From NCBI GenBank assembly GCA_007123985.1, contig SLGA01000288.1, positions 1-12,760 on the forward strand: 12,760 bases of DNA, given 5' to 3'. The notes under the pieces are model-generated. The model had not been told where the DNA came from. It saw nothing but the letters and a program-made list of their open reading frames with translations, and did no database searches. This DNA comes from Balneolaceae bacterium. GTDB taxonomy: Bacteria > Bacteroidota > Rhodothermia > Balneolales > Balneolaceae. This document shows, piece by piece, positions 1 to 7,041 of this stretch; position 1 is the stretch's first letter; every line of letters begins with the position of its first letter. A program made the position numbers and the translations under genes.

Positions 1-33
1 CATCAACTGCTCTTCAGATTTGGATAGTTTCAT
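1..33 (-). CDS. BlaI/MecI/CopY-family repressor, N-terminal fragment (cut by window edge)
   Basis: Reading leftwards from the ATG at 33 gives MKLSKSEEQLM before the window ends. This matches the usual opening of BlaI/MecI/CopY winged-helix repressors, which begin with a short lead, then S/TxxEEQ/xIM at the start of the first helix. Only 11 residues are visible, so the call depends strongly on context: two TACA-N2-TGTA-like palindromes, the operator type bound by this family, lie directly upstream. In the Bacteroidota such repressors are often followed by a BlaR1/M56-type membrane peptidase; that gene would lie outside this window. No Shine-Dalgarno is seen. Confidence 0.7.
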   Translation of the reverse strand, partial: MKLSKSEEQLM

Positions 34-35
34 TC

Positions 36-51
36 TTCTACAAGTTTAGAT
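36..51. promoter_or_regulatory. Operator palindrome 2 (degenerate BlaI-type box)
   Basis: TTCTACA, AG, TTTAGAT: the left arm is identical to that of the palindrome at 56-71, and the right arm keeps 5 of 7 pairings. Its centre is 20 bases from the centre of the first box, close to two helical turns, so two repressor dimers would sit on the same face of the DNA. It lies in the predicted leader between the transcription start and the ATG at 33. Confidence 0.6.
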
Positions 52-55
52 CAAT

Positions 56-71
56 TTCTACAAATGTAGAA
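56..71. promoter_or_regulatory. Operator palindrome 1 (BlaI-type box)
   Basis: TTCTACA, two central bases, TGTAGAA: a perfect inverted repeat with 7-base arms. Its core TACA-N2-TGTA is the known BlaI/MecI operator core. It covers the predicted -7 box and start site of the repressor gene, which indicates autorepression. Confidence 0.7.
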
Positions 72-92
72 TAATAGAATAAAACCTCCAAA
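61..92 (-). promoter_or_regulatory. Bacteroidota-type promoter of the BlaI-like gene
   Basis: On the minus strand TTTG (92-89) is followed after exactly 20 bases by TACATTTG (68-61), a full match to the Bacteroidota -33 TTTG / -7 TAnnTTTG consensus. Transcription would start near 54-57, giving a leader of about 20-25 bases before the ATG at 33. The -7 box is embedded in the perfect palindrome at 56-71, so a repressor bound there would block the polymerase. Confidence 0.65.
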
Positions 93-143
93 TATTTTTT
101 AGTCTAATGGTGTAAACGTCCAGTTTGTGCCCCTTTTCTTTTT

Positions 144-188
144 GCCACAGAAACACTGAAAACTCGGAGCATTCAGTATCTCTGTGGC
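144..188. other. 45-base imperfect palindrome / hairpin between usp and the BlaI-like gene
   Basis: GCCACAGA (144-151) pairs with TCTGTGGC (181-188) and ACTGAA (155-160) with TTCAGT (172-177), separated by a symmetric 3x3 internal loop and closed by an 11-base loop. It lies 47 bases past the stop of the universal stress gene and about 50 bases upstream of the BlaI-like promoter. Read in the direction of those genes it is followed by an A-rich, not a T-rich, stretch, so it is not a classic intrinsic terminator. An mRNA 3'-end stabiliser or a protein-binding site are the alternatives. Confidence 0.5.
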
Positions 189-234
189 TAATGTCAGGAG
201 AAGTTTTGCGGACGGGGACTTCCGTTCGACAGGT

Positions 235-1146
235 TTAATCTCTCTCCGCCGGAACCAGCAGTACAGGCACTTTACTGAAGCGAGTTACCTGAGAACTGAC
301 GCCACCCAGGAAAAATTCATGAACAAAGCCCTTACCCTGGCTTCCCATCACAACGAGAGTAACTTCGTTATCTTCAATAGCACTGATAATTTCCTTGCCC
401 GGTGTGCCGAACGTAATAATAATCTCGGAGTTGTTACGGGTTTTGTCAGATAGGGTATTTCGCATTTCATCAAGCTGTGCTTGTGATTTCGCTGTAAGAT
501 CATCGAAACTGGCGGGATCTTTTAGGGCTATGGCGTGATGACCCTGTACATGTACAAAGGAGATTTTGCCGATTTTCCCCTGGTTGTCGAGCTCTTTTAG
601 CACATCAAAGGCGCGGTTTGCTGTATCTGAAAAATCGGTAGCGTGCATAACGTGTTCAAGCGAATTTTCAACCGATTGAGTGAGGATTAGCTTCCGCTCG
701 TTCGGATCTTCATCGTCCTGCTCCATATCAATATTTATGAGAAATACAGGCATCCTGGAACGCTGCAGCACTTCAGCGGCAGTACTGCCAAGCAGCATCT
801 CCTGTACTTTGCTCTGTCCGCGATTGCTGATAATGACAAAGTCGGCATCATTTTCATCAGCTGAGGTGAGAATTTCTGTAGGCGGGTAGAAGTACGTACC
901 CGATCTTAAATCGATATCAACAACTAAATCGTGCTCTTCAAGCTTCTTTTTATAAGCTTTCAGTTTTTGATAATAGGGTTTGGTATTAAACTCTGTACGT
1001 TCGCCGGTAAACGGAACAGAAACGACGGTTACCAGCGTTACTTTTTTTGTACCCAGTTTTTTAAAGTGTGGAATGGTTTCAATAATCAGATCACTGGCTT
1101 CGGATTGATCGAGTGCTACAATTGCGTGTACAAACGTTGATTTCAT
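235..1146 (-). CDS. Universal stress protein, tandem UspA domains
   Basis: A 303-residue cytoplasmic protein made of two UspA-type alpha/beta domains (about 1-140 and 162-301), the common tandem form in the FCB group. Such proteins bind ATP or act as stress-response modulators; the ligand of this one is unknown. The nucleotide-loop motif G-2x-G-9x-G-S/T is present but altered in both halves. Domain 1 has S107-x2-G110-x9-G120-S121, with the first glycine replaced. Domain 2 has G268-x2-G271-x9-G281-G282, with the final S/T replaced by glycine. An acidic linker (about 141-150) joins the domains. The ATG at 1146 is preceded by one of the few clear Shine-Dalgarno sequences in the window, AGGAG (1155-1151). 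The gene stands alone, with about 100 bases on its upstream side. Confidence 0.93.
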   Translation of the reverse strand: MKSTFVHAIVALDQSEASDLIIETIPHFKKLGTKKVTLVTVVSVPFTGERTEFNTKPYYQKLKAYKKKLEEHDLVVDIDLRSGTYFYPPTEILTSADENDADFVIISNRGQSKVQEMLLGSTAAEVLQRSRMPVFLINIDMEQDDEDPNERKLILTQSVENSLEHVMHATDFSDTANRAFDVLKELDNQGKIGKISFVHVQGHHAIALKDPASFDDLTAKSQAQLDEMRNTLSDKTRNNSEIIITFGTPGKEIISAIEDNEVTLVVMGSQGKGFVHEFFLGGVSSQVTRFSKVPVLLVPAERD

Positions 1147-1227
1147 AAATCTCCTCTCATTTATTATTAGCTCCTTTCAGGTAAAATAAGAAAGAAATGT
1201 GTGCTTTGGATATGGTTTCGGAAGCAG

Positions 1228-1242
1228 GCGGATTTAATCCGC
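1228..1242. other. 15-base palindrome downstream of the ABC cassette
   Basis: GCGGATT-T-AATCCGC is a perfect inverted repeat eight bases past the TAG stop of the DUF4340 gene. As RNA it would form a 5-bp GC-rich stem. No T-run follows it on the minus strand, so a role as intrinsic terminator of the four-gene unit is possible but not well supported; a regulator site for the downstream usp gene is the alternative. Confidence 0.35.
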
Positions 1243-1249
1243 AAAAGCA

Positions 1250-1867
1250 CTAATTATTTTCAGCTAAGTTTTCCAGCTCCGTATAGAAATAACGCGAAAC
1301 CACATAAACAGGTTCCTGAATGTTAAGACGCAAATAACGGGAGAAGCCCTGAGCGCTCTGTCTGCCAAAATGAAGAATAAGCTTCTCGCCTTCAGTTTGA
1401 ATGGCAATACAACCATCGGGCTCTAAAAGACCATAATCTTCACCTTCAGGAAGATTATCGATTCTGAAATCAGGAGTGATTTTTGAGTAAAGATTTCTGA
1501 ACTCACGATATTCTCGTTCAGTTAACGCTGTTTCACTTTCAAAATCAGAAAGTTCAGATGTCCATTCATTAATGCTTAAGCAGTCTGATTGAAGGTATGC
1601 AGTTCGTTTCTTTTCATTCGAAATAGAAACAGCAAATTCCAGGTGAGGAAAATAAGCAGTAATAGACTGAATGGTTGAAGGTTCAAGTTCAAAAACAGGC
1701 TGATAAGTGACATGCATGTGATCTTCGTGCCCCAGTACGATAACGCCTTCTTCGTGATGTGTATGTGAGTCATTTTCAGTATCTCCAATCAGCAATACGC
1801 TGTAAATAGCACCGAGTAGTAATGCACCAAATACAAATTTATAAGCTGCCGGATGGATATTTTTCAT
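1250..1867 (-). CDS. DUF4340-type membrane-anchored protein of the Gld-like ABC cassette
   Basis: A 205-residue protein with a single N-terminal membrane anchor (about 12-28), after which the rest is expected outside the membrane. The body fits DUF4340: an opening strand/helix (PVFELEPSTIQSIT, 57-70), a YGLLEPDG segment (145-152) and a closing LHFGRQ...SRYLRL...VYVVSRY region (165-193). DUF4340 genes commonly follow gldG-like genes; the function is unknown. The ATG at 1867 overlaps the TGA of the upstream gene as ATGA, which supports this start and translational coupling. An in-frame ATG at 1888 would add seven residues inside the neighbour. Between the anchor and the domain is an unusual His-rich stretch, with six His in residues 35-52, that could bind metal. 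The stop codon is TAG. Confidence 0.8.
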   Translation of the reverse strand: MKNIHPAAYKFVFGALLLGAIYSVLLIGDTENDSHTHHEEGVIVLGHEDHMHVTYQPVFELEPSTIQSITAYFPHLEFAVSISNEKKRTAYLQSDCLSINEWTSELSDFESETALTEREYREFRNLYSKITPDFRIDNLPEGEDYGLLEPDGCIAIQTEGEKLILHFGRQSAQGFSRYLRLNIQEPVYVVSRYFYTELENLAENN

Positions 1868-3231
1868 TCTTTTCTTCGTCTGAACCACACAAAAAAACCC
1901 GCGATAACAAACAAACCGGGTATTAAGAGTGATGAAATGATGAATGTATTTCTGAGCTGACGGTTGGTCAGGTTTATAACAGGAAGTTCGTAAGTAACCG
2001 GTTCAAGATCGAGGCGGGCCTCTTCTTCCAGGAGCCAGTTTATTGTATTTGTAATAAGTCGCTGATTCCCCAGATAGTTGAGGTATTCGTTGGTTGCGAA
2101 CCCACCTGAACCGATAATAGCAATTCTGTTTTCTGAGTGGCCCTGTTCCACTTCAACCACAACCATTAGATTGTGTGCTCTGTAAAAAGGATTTGAATTT
2201 CTGAGATTTTCGATCTCACTCTGACTCCCAACAGTTACGCTTTGTTCAGTGGATGTAAACAGAACGAGCGGAGAAATGTGGTCTGGAACAGAATCGGAAA
2301 TTTGAATCTCCTGAATGCCAGGAAAAAACGTAAGCGGCATGTCACGGGTGATTCGGTGTTCTTCATAAGAGCCTACTGCCGGTGCCATAGCATCATTCCA
2401 AAAGTGATTACCAAAATCTATTACCATATTGTTTTGAGGAATAATGCCATACTCAGAAAGTAGCTGGCCAAGCCCTCCGTCTAAAAACGGGCGCAGCGTT
2501 ACAAGTAAATTTCCACCATTATCCAGATAATCGCGAATGGCTGCAATCTCCATTGGCAGAAACGGCTCAAGCGGGGAGGCAATTACAAGAAGATCAGCAT
2601 CCGCCGGAACACGGCCCTCCTGTAACAGAAAAATCTTATCCACCTCGAAACTCATCAGCTCAAGAGTCTCCTTTAGTTTAAGCATACCCTGCCGCTGGTG
2701 AAGAAATATCGGCCTATCCTCTTCACCTTCAAGTTCAAGATGATCTTCTGAAACCCGGCTGAAAATATCGAATTCTCCGTGGCCACCTGTAAAATAAATT
2801 TTTTTGTCGGAGTGATAGAGCAGCTGATAGATACCGTTGGAAATACTCACTTCATCACTGCCGTACACTTCTGATACTCGGTCTCCTTTGCGAATAATGG
2901 TGGTCCCCTGAAACCGAACATTGTACCGGTCGGCCACAGACGGATTGCTGTTGATGTCATACAGTTCAACTGAGATTTGGGATGAACTTCGCTGATATTC
3001 TCTTAGAAGCTCGAGCGTAGGGGTATAGCGCGGATCGTTCTGCATGTAGAAATGGATGATAAGCACCTCCTCATCAAGCCGGTCCAAAATCTGGTGCGAT
3101 TGAGAAGATAGGGAATAGAGATTATCCCTGGTTGTATCGATTCGGAAATCAAGTTTATCGGCAATCAGGTTCAGGAACAGAAATCCGATCGCAATACTGC
3201 CCGCAATTATAAACGCTGATAATTTATTCAT
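1864..3231 (-). CDS. gldG: GldG-like ABC transporter accessory protein
   Basis: A 455-residue protein with an N-terminal membrane segment (about 7-24), a large extracytoplasmic body and a C-terminal membrane segment (about 429-449) followed by RRRKE. This is the architecture of GldG and the ABC_transp_aux family. Recognisable pieces are the DNLYSLS..S..IL motif after the anchor (36-49), YFTGGHGE (146-153), a Rossmann-like segment DADLLVIASP...LDNGGNLLVTL (211-246), and the C-terminal NTINWLLEEE (395-404). In Flavobacterium GldA, GldF and GldG form an ABC complex linked to gliding, but the same trio is widespread in non-gliding bacteria, so motility cannot be concluded. It starts 32 bases after the permease stop and overlaps the next gene by 4 bases. 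No Shine-Dalgarno is visible. Confidence 0.87.
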   Translation of the reverse strand: MNKLSAFIIAGSIAIGFLFLNLIADKLDFRIDTTRDNLYSLSSQSHQILDRLDEEVLIIHFYMQNDPRYTPTLELLREYQRSSSQISVELYDINSNPSVADRYNVRFQGTTIIRKGDRVSEVYGSDEVSISNGIYQLLYHSDKKIYFTGGHGEFDIFSRVSEDHLELEGEEDRPIFLHQRQGMLKLKETLELMSFEVDKIFLLQEGRVPADADLLVIASPLEPFLPMEIAAIRDYLDNGGNLLVTLRPFLDGGLGQLLSEYGIIPQNNMVIDFGNHFWNDAMAPAVGSYEEHRITRDMPLTFFPGIQEIQISDSVPDHISPLVLFTSTEQSVTVGSQSEIENLRNSNPFYRAHNLMVVVEVEQGHSENRIAIIGSGGFATNEYLNYLGNQRLITNTINWLLEEEARLDLEPVTYELPVINLTNRQLRNTFIISSLLIPGLFVIAGFFVWFRRRKE

Positions 3232-3263
3232 AAACGATAGCTGTGTAATGACCCATATTCATG

Positions 3264-3968
3264 TTATCCCATCCTCTGAAGATGTAAACGTATCCACGCA
3301 AAACCGTAAAAAAGTGCAGAAAGACTCAGCAGATAAACAATGGATGACAAGTTGATCAGTCCGCGTACAAAGTCTCCCTGGTGTGTGGAGGTGGATATAA
3401 AGTCAAACGGCAGGTTGATAAACTGAAGTGCCTCAAAATTGCCGATATAGCGGATAAACCAAAAGAGAATCAAGATAGCTGTAGTGCCAAGAGCAGCAAC
3501 AATCTGGTTTTCAGTTAGTGACGAAACAAATAATCCGATGGAAATATAACAGGTGCCAATAAGAAAAATACCGAGGTACCCCGCCCATATAGGTCCAAAA
3601 TCGGGTTCGGCATGGATTAAAAGCGGAATGATAAAAATCAGTGACCCTGCAAGCATAATTGACAACAGGGTAACTGCAGCAAGAAACTTGCCGAGAAGAA
3701 TATTTCCTATAGAAACCGGCATACTGAAAAGCAGTTCAAGGGTACCGGTGCTTTTCTCCTCGGCTATAAGCCGCATGGTCATAACCGGCACAAGGAGCAA
3801 CAGCAGGATCGACATGTTATGGAACGCGTTGCTCATGGTAGCAAGCTTAAGATAGTAGAGGCTGAAGGAAAAAAAGTAGCCGCTGATAAGCAGAAAAACG
3901 GGAACCACGATATAGGCTATAGGGCTCCAGAAGTAGGTAAATAGTTCTTTTCGGTAGATATTCAACAT
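3264..3968 (-). CDS. gldF: ABC-2 type permease, GldF-like
   Basis: A 234-residue integral membrane protein with about six hydrophobic spans (near 15-36, 52-66, 95-118, 128-150, 156-174 and 205-227), the size and layout of GldF-type ABC-2 permeases. The cytoplasmic motif AEEKSTGTLELLFSMP (69-84), after the second span, is the hallmark segment that contacts the ATPase in this family. It is the membrane channel subunit paired with the ATPase directly upstream, whose stop lies only six bases before this ATG. The transported substrate is not known. The short intergenic gap means both are made from one message. Confidence 0.88.
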   Translation of the reverse strand: MLNIYRKELFTYFWSPIAYIVVPVFLLISGYFFSFSLYYLKLATMSNAFHNMSILLLLLVPVMTMRLIAEEKSTGTLELLFSMPVSIGNILLGKFLAAVTLLSIMLAGSLIFIIPLLIHAEPDFGPIWAGYLGIFLIGTCYISIGLFVSSLTENQIVAALGTTAILILFWFIRYIGNFEALQFINLPFDFISTSTHQGDFVRGLINLSSIVYLLSLSALFYGFAWIRLHLQRMG

Positions 3969-3974
3969 AGCCGG

Positions 3975-4913
3975 TTATTCACTTCTCATAAATTCCAGGA
4001 TGGTGTGTTCCAGATCTTTCGCTTTTGGTGAAACTTCAAGAATCGTAACATTCCGATTCAGCAGCTCTCTGAGGATAGTAGTTTGTGTGGCTTCATTTTC
4101 AGGAAATTGAACACTGGCTTTTATTTCATTTGTCCCGTTTCCCGGGCCTTCCAGATGGAAAGAGATATCTGATCCATCAGGATTTAATGCTGTTTCTATC
4201 AGGTTTCGGTCACCTTTCAAACGAAGCACAAGATGCGTGATTCCATCATTTGCCAGGCCATACTGATCGAGCTTTCCCTGGTAGGTTAACTCTCCGTTTT
4301 TAATGAGCACAATGCGGTGGCAGAGATTTTGAATCTCCTGTAATATGTGCGTGCTGAAAATTACCATGGATTTTTTGGCAGCACGCCGAATAATTTCGCG
4401 CATTTCACTAATCTGTCCGGGATCAAGCCCGGATGTGGGCTCGTCCAGAAGCAACAAACGCGGATTGCCGAGTATAGCCTGCGCCAGCCCGACCCGCTGT
4501 CTGTACCCTTTGGAGAGCTTTCCGATTTCCCGAACACTCATTTTGTTGATGAAACAGCGCTCAATTACTTCATCCACAGCACCCTTTTGTCTGTTTGCGG
4601 GAATTCCCTTAAATCGGGCGATAGTGCGAAGGTAGGTTGCCACTTTCATGTGTTCATAGAGCGGTGGTACTTCTGGCAGATATCCAATTTTTCGACGTAT
4701 CTGCATATCATCTTTTACCAGATCGAAGCTGTCAAGAGTTGCTGTGCCGGATGCGGGTAGTGTGCAGCATGCCAGCATACGAAGGGTGGTTGTTTTTCCG
4801 GCGCCATTTGGGCCAACAAAACCGAGTATTTCCCCCTCGCCGAGCGAGAAGGAAATATCCTTTACAATAGTTTTGCCATCAATTTTTTTGGTGAGATTCC
4901 GAACTTCAAGCAT
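3975..4913 (-). CDS. gldA: ABC transporter ATP-binding protein, GldA-like
   Basis: A 312-residue ABC ATPase that would power the permease encoded next. All nucleotide-binding motifs are intact: Walker A GPNGAGKTT (34-42), the YLPE segment typical of the GldA/NatA-like class at the Q-loop position (78-81), signature LSKGYRQR (133-140), Walker B LLLLDE (153-158) and the H-loop His at 189. After the nucleotide domain comes an extra C-terminal region (about 225-312), as in other GldA-type ATPases, probably an accessory fold. It is the first gene of the four-gene cassette. Only 69 bases separate it from the metK stop, so read-through from metK is possible; no clear promoter is seen in that gap. 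Confidence 0.9.
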   Translation of the reverse strand: MLEVRNLTKKIDGKTIVKDISFSLGEGEILGFVGPNGAGKTTTLRMLACCTLPASGTATLDSFDLVKDDMQIRRKIGYLPEVPPLYEHMKVATYLRTIARFKGIPANRQKGAVDEVIERCFINKMSVREIGKLSKGYRQRVGLAQAILGNPRLLLLDEPTSGLDPGQISEMREIIRRAAKKSMVIFSTHILQEIQNLCHRIVLIKNGELTYQGKLDQYGLANDGITHLVLRLKGDRNLIETALNPDGSDISFHLEGPGNGTNEIKASVQFPENEATQTTILRELLNRNVTILEVSPKAKDLEHTILEFMRSE

Positions 4914-4982
4914 AGGCCATTATATGAAAAACATCGTGAAAATGGCTACTTAAAATGGAGTAAAGAGTGGTAAAAATCAGGG

Positions 4983-6134
4983 TTATTTTACGGCATTGGC
5001 GATTTTATCGACATAGTCCAGTTTTTCCCAGGTGAATTCGTTGCGTCCGAAATGCCCGTATGCGGCTGTTTTTCGGAAGCCCGGTTTTTTGAGCTCTAAA
5101 CGGGAGATAATTCCACCGGGCGTTAAATCAAATACATCGAGAATGGCTTTCGCCAGTTTTGCATCTGCTACTTTGCCTGTGCCGTAGGTATTAACGTTGA
5201 TGGAAACCGGCTCTGTTACACCGATGGCATAAGCTACCTGAACGAGGATTTCATCAGCAAGGCCGGCAGCCACCACATTTTTAGCGATATGCCGAGTAGC
5301 ATAGGCTGCACTTCGGTCAACTTTTGAGGCGTCTTTGCCTGAGAAAGCACCACCGCCGTGTGCACCGCGTCCGCCATATGTATCCACGATTATTTTTCGT
5401 CCGGTTAGTCCTGTATCGCCATGCGGCCCGCCAATCACAAAATTGCCGGTGGGGTTTACATGGAGAATTGTATTTGCATCCATCAGATCCTCCGGTATAA
5501 CTGATGAAATAAGATGCTTCTTGATATCCTGTTTGATTTGTGACTGCTCCACACCTTCATCGTGCTGCGTGGAGATTACAATTGTATCAACCCGTTTTGG
5601 TTTGTTGTTTTCATCATATTCTACCGTAACCTGGCTCTTGCTGTCGGGTGCAAGGTAGGGCATAAGGGCAGTCTCTTTTCGTATGTAAGCAAGTTTTCTG
5701 AGCAGATCGTGGGAATATTGCAGAGTCATCGGCATGTACTCATCTGTTTCCCTGTTTGCATAACCGAACATCATTCCCTGATCGCCGGCGCCCATCTGTT
5801 TTTCTTCGCCTTCGTCCACTCCGCGGGCAATATCTTCGCTTTGCTGATGAATGGCCGAAATCACTCCGCAGGAATCGGCATCAAACCGGTAACTGGCTTT
5901 TGTGTAGCCAATATCACGAATAACGTTTCGAACTGTTTCCTGAATGTCAACATAGGCTTCGGTTCTTACTTCGCCGGATACAACGGCCAGGCCTGTGGTT
6001 ACAAGGGTTTCAACGGCTACTCTTGATTCGGGGTCTTCCGCGAGCATGGCATCCAGAATAGCGTCAGAAATTTGGTCGGCTACTTTGTCGGGATGTCCTT
6101 CAGATACAGATTCGGAGGTGAATAAAATTTTCAT
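4983..6134 (-). CDS. metK: S-adenosylmethionine synthase
   Basis: Makes S-adenosylmethionine from methionine and ATP, releasing phosphate and pyrophosphate; a cytoplasmic essential enzyme. The 383-residue product has the family length and signatures: HPDK (14-17), GAGDQG (115-120), and the glycine-rich phosphate loop GGGAFSGKD (260-268), plus VNPTGNFVIGGPHGD (226-240). The ATG at 6134 begins MKILFTSESVSEGHPDK, as expected for MetK; an in-frame TTG one codon upstream is not needed. The gene is divergent from the methyltransferase remnant, with about 200 bases between. Its leader holds a weak hairpin (6195-6212), but no known SAM riboswitch was recognised. Confidence 0.97.
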   Translation of the reverse strand: MKILFTSESVSEGHPDKVADQISDAILDAMLAEDPESRVAVETLVTTGLAVVSGEVRTEAYVDIQETVRNVIRDIGYTKASYRFDADSCGVISAIHQQSEDIARGVDEGEEKQMGAGDQGMMFGYANRETDEYMPMTLQYSHDLLRKLAYIRKETALMPYLAPDSKSQVTVEYDENNKPKRVDTIVISTQHDEGVEQSQIKQDIKKHLISSVIPEDLMDANTILHVNPTGNFVIGGPHGDTGLTGRKIIVDTYGGRGAHGGGAFSGKDASKVDRSAAYATRHIAKNVVAAGLADEILVQVAYAIGVTEPVSINVNTYGTGKVADAKLAKAILDVFDLTPGGIISRLELKKPGFRKTAAYGHFGRNEFTWEKLDYVDKIANAVK

Positions 6135-6194
6135 CAATCAGCTAAGTCTTTTAGGTCATTCATTGGATTTTAAAATAGTCGGACAGAAAGTACG

Positions 6195-6212
6195 AAAAAT
6201 CTGATACAGATT
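6195..6212 (-). terminator. Weak hairpin with T-run in the metK leader
   Basis: On the minus strand AATCTG-TAT-CAGATT is followed directly by three more T, giving a run of five T ending at 6195. This is the layout of a small intrinsic terminator or attenuator about 60 bases upstream of the metK ATG. The stem is only six pairs and A+T-rich, so it may be chance. Confidence 0.25.
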
Positions 6213-6339
6213 CTGATCTCGATCCTGCTCAATTGTCATTATTACAAGAACCCATCTAATGACAGATCATCCAGTATTTCATACCAAAATGATTATAGAT
6301 ACACGAATAAAAGGAATTAGAGTGAAGAGCTATAAGTAG

Positions 6340-7023
6340 TTGATTTTGCAAAAAAAAATAGATTTCAAATTAGCCTCAATCTCATTTGAGAAATTTGCCT
6401 TTATAATTTGTCCTATTTTAATGTTCAGAAATAAAAGATTTGAAGTTTTTGTAGATGAATTATCACCGTACGACTCAAAAAATATCCTTGATGTAGGAGG
6501 ATCAAGTGAAACATGGCTGGGTACAGGGTTTGAACATAAAGTAACATTACTAAATCTGACCAAACCGAAAGAGAGGGATATAAAGAAGAAATTTAAAGCC
6601 ATTCAGGCAAACGCCCTGAACATGCACATGTACAAAGAAAATGAATTTGACATTGTTTTTTCGAATAGTGTGATAGAGCATGTTGGCGACCGGGCAAATC
6701 AAAAACGATTTGCGGAGGAAGTAAAAAGGGTTGGTGAATGTTACTGGGTCCAAACACCGAACAGGCATTTTCCAATGGAGCCGCATTTTTTATTTCCCTT
6801 TTTTTAGTTTTTACCTGTTTCTGCTAAAGAGAAGGTGGCATGCAGATGGCCTTTTTCTCACTACAAGAAATTTAACAAGCCTGATGATGCTATCATCAGC
6901 GAGTTGCGCCAGATCAGGTTGTTGTCTTTTGGGGAGTTTCAGGATTTGTTCGATGATGCTTCCATATACCAAGAAACCTTTTTAGGGTTTACTAAAAGCT
7001 TTGTAGCTTATAATGAGACCTAA
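6340..7023 (+). pseudogene. Class I SAM-dependent methyltransferase, interrupted by an in-frame TAG
   Basis: One reading frame carries a whole methyltransferase, broken by TAG at 6805-6807. Before it are motif I NILDVGGSSETWL, the acidic FDIVFSNSVIEHVGD segment and a VQTPNRHFPMEPHF stretch. After it, in the same frame, come 71 more residues (FLPVSAKEKV... to ...KSFVAYNET) that complete the domain. A CAG-to-TAG change would explain the break. The family is common near polysaccharide genes; the substrate is unknown. No ATG lies at the N-terminus of the homologous region: TTG at 6340 or 6346 is possible, or ATG at 6421, which would drop the first helix. The frame continues upstream past another TAG (6337-6339) to a GTG at 6322 and an ATG at 6289, so a second nonsense mutation may have removed the original start. 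G+C is about 27-28% over 6361-6480, against 53% in 5341-5400 of metK, suggesting transfer followed by decay. Confidence 0.75.
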
Positions 7024-7041
7024 ATCCGAACTCAGTTAATA

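Noticed and set aside
1868..1888. Upstream ATG at 1888 as start of the DUF4340 protein
   Set aside because: It would lie inside the gldG-like gene; the ATGA overlap at 1867 is the better-supported start.
5562..6026. 154-residue open frame on the plus strand
   Set aside because: Antisense to metK, with Cys/Phe-rich composition typical of a shadow frame.
6135..6339. SAM-I or SAM-II riboswitch upstream of metK
   Set aside because: The conserved core sequences and stem order of those riboswitches could not be found on the metK strand.
6798..6807. Frameshift at the run of seven T as the cause of the broken methyltransferase
   Set aside because: The downstream homologous segment is in the same frame as the upstream part, so no insertion or deletion is needed; a single base change giving TAG explains it.
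6337..6807. Genome-wide reassignment of TAG to an amino acid
   Set aside because: The DUF4340 gene ends naturally at a TAG (1250-1252), and no other gene in the window contains an in-frame TAG.
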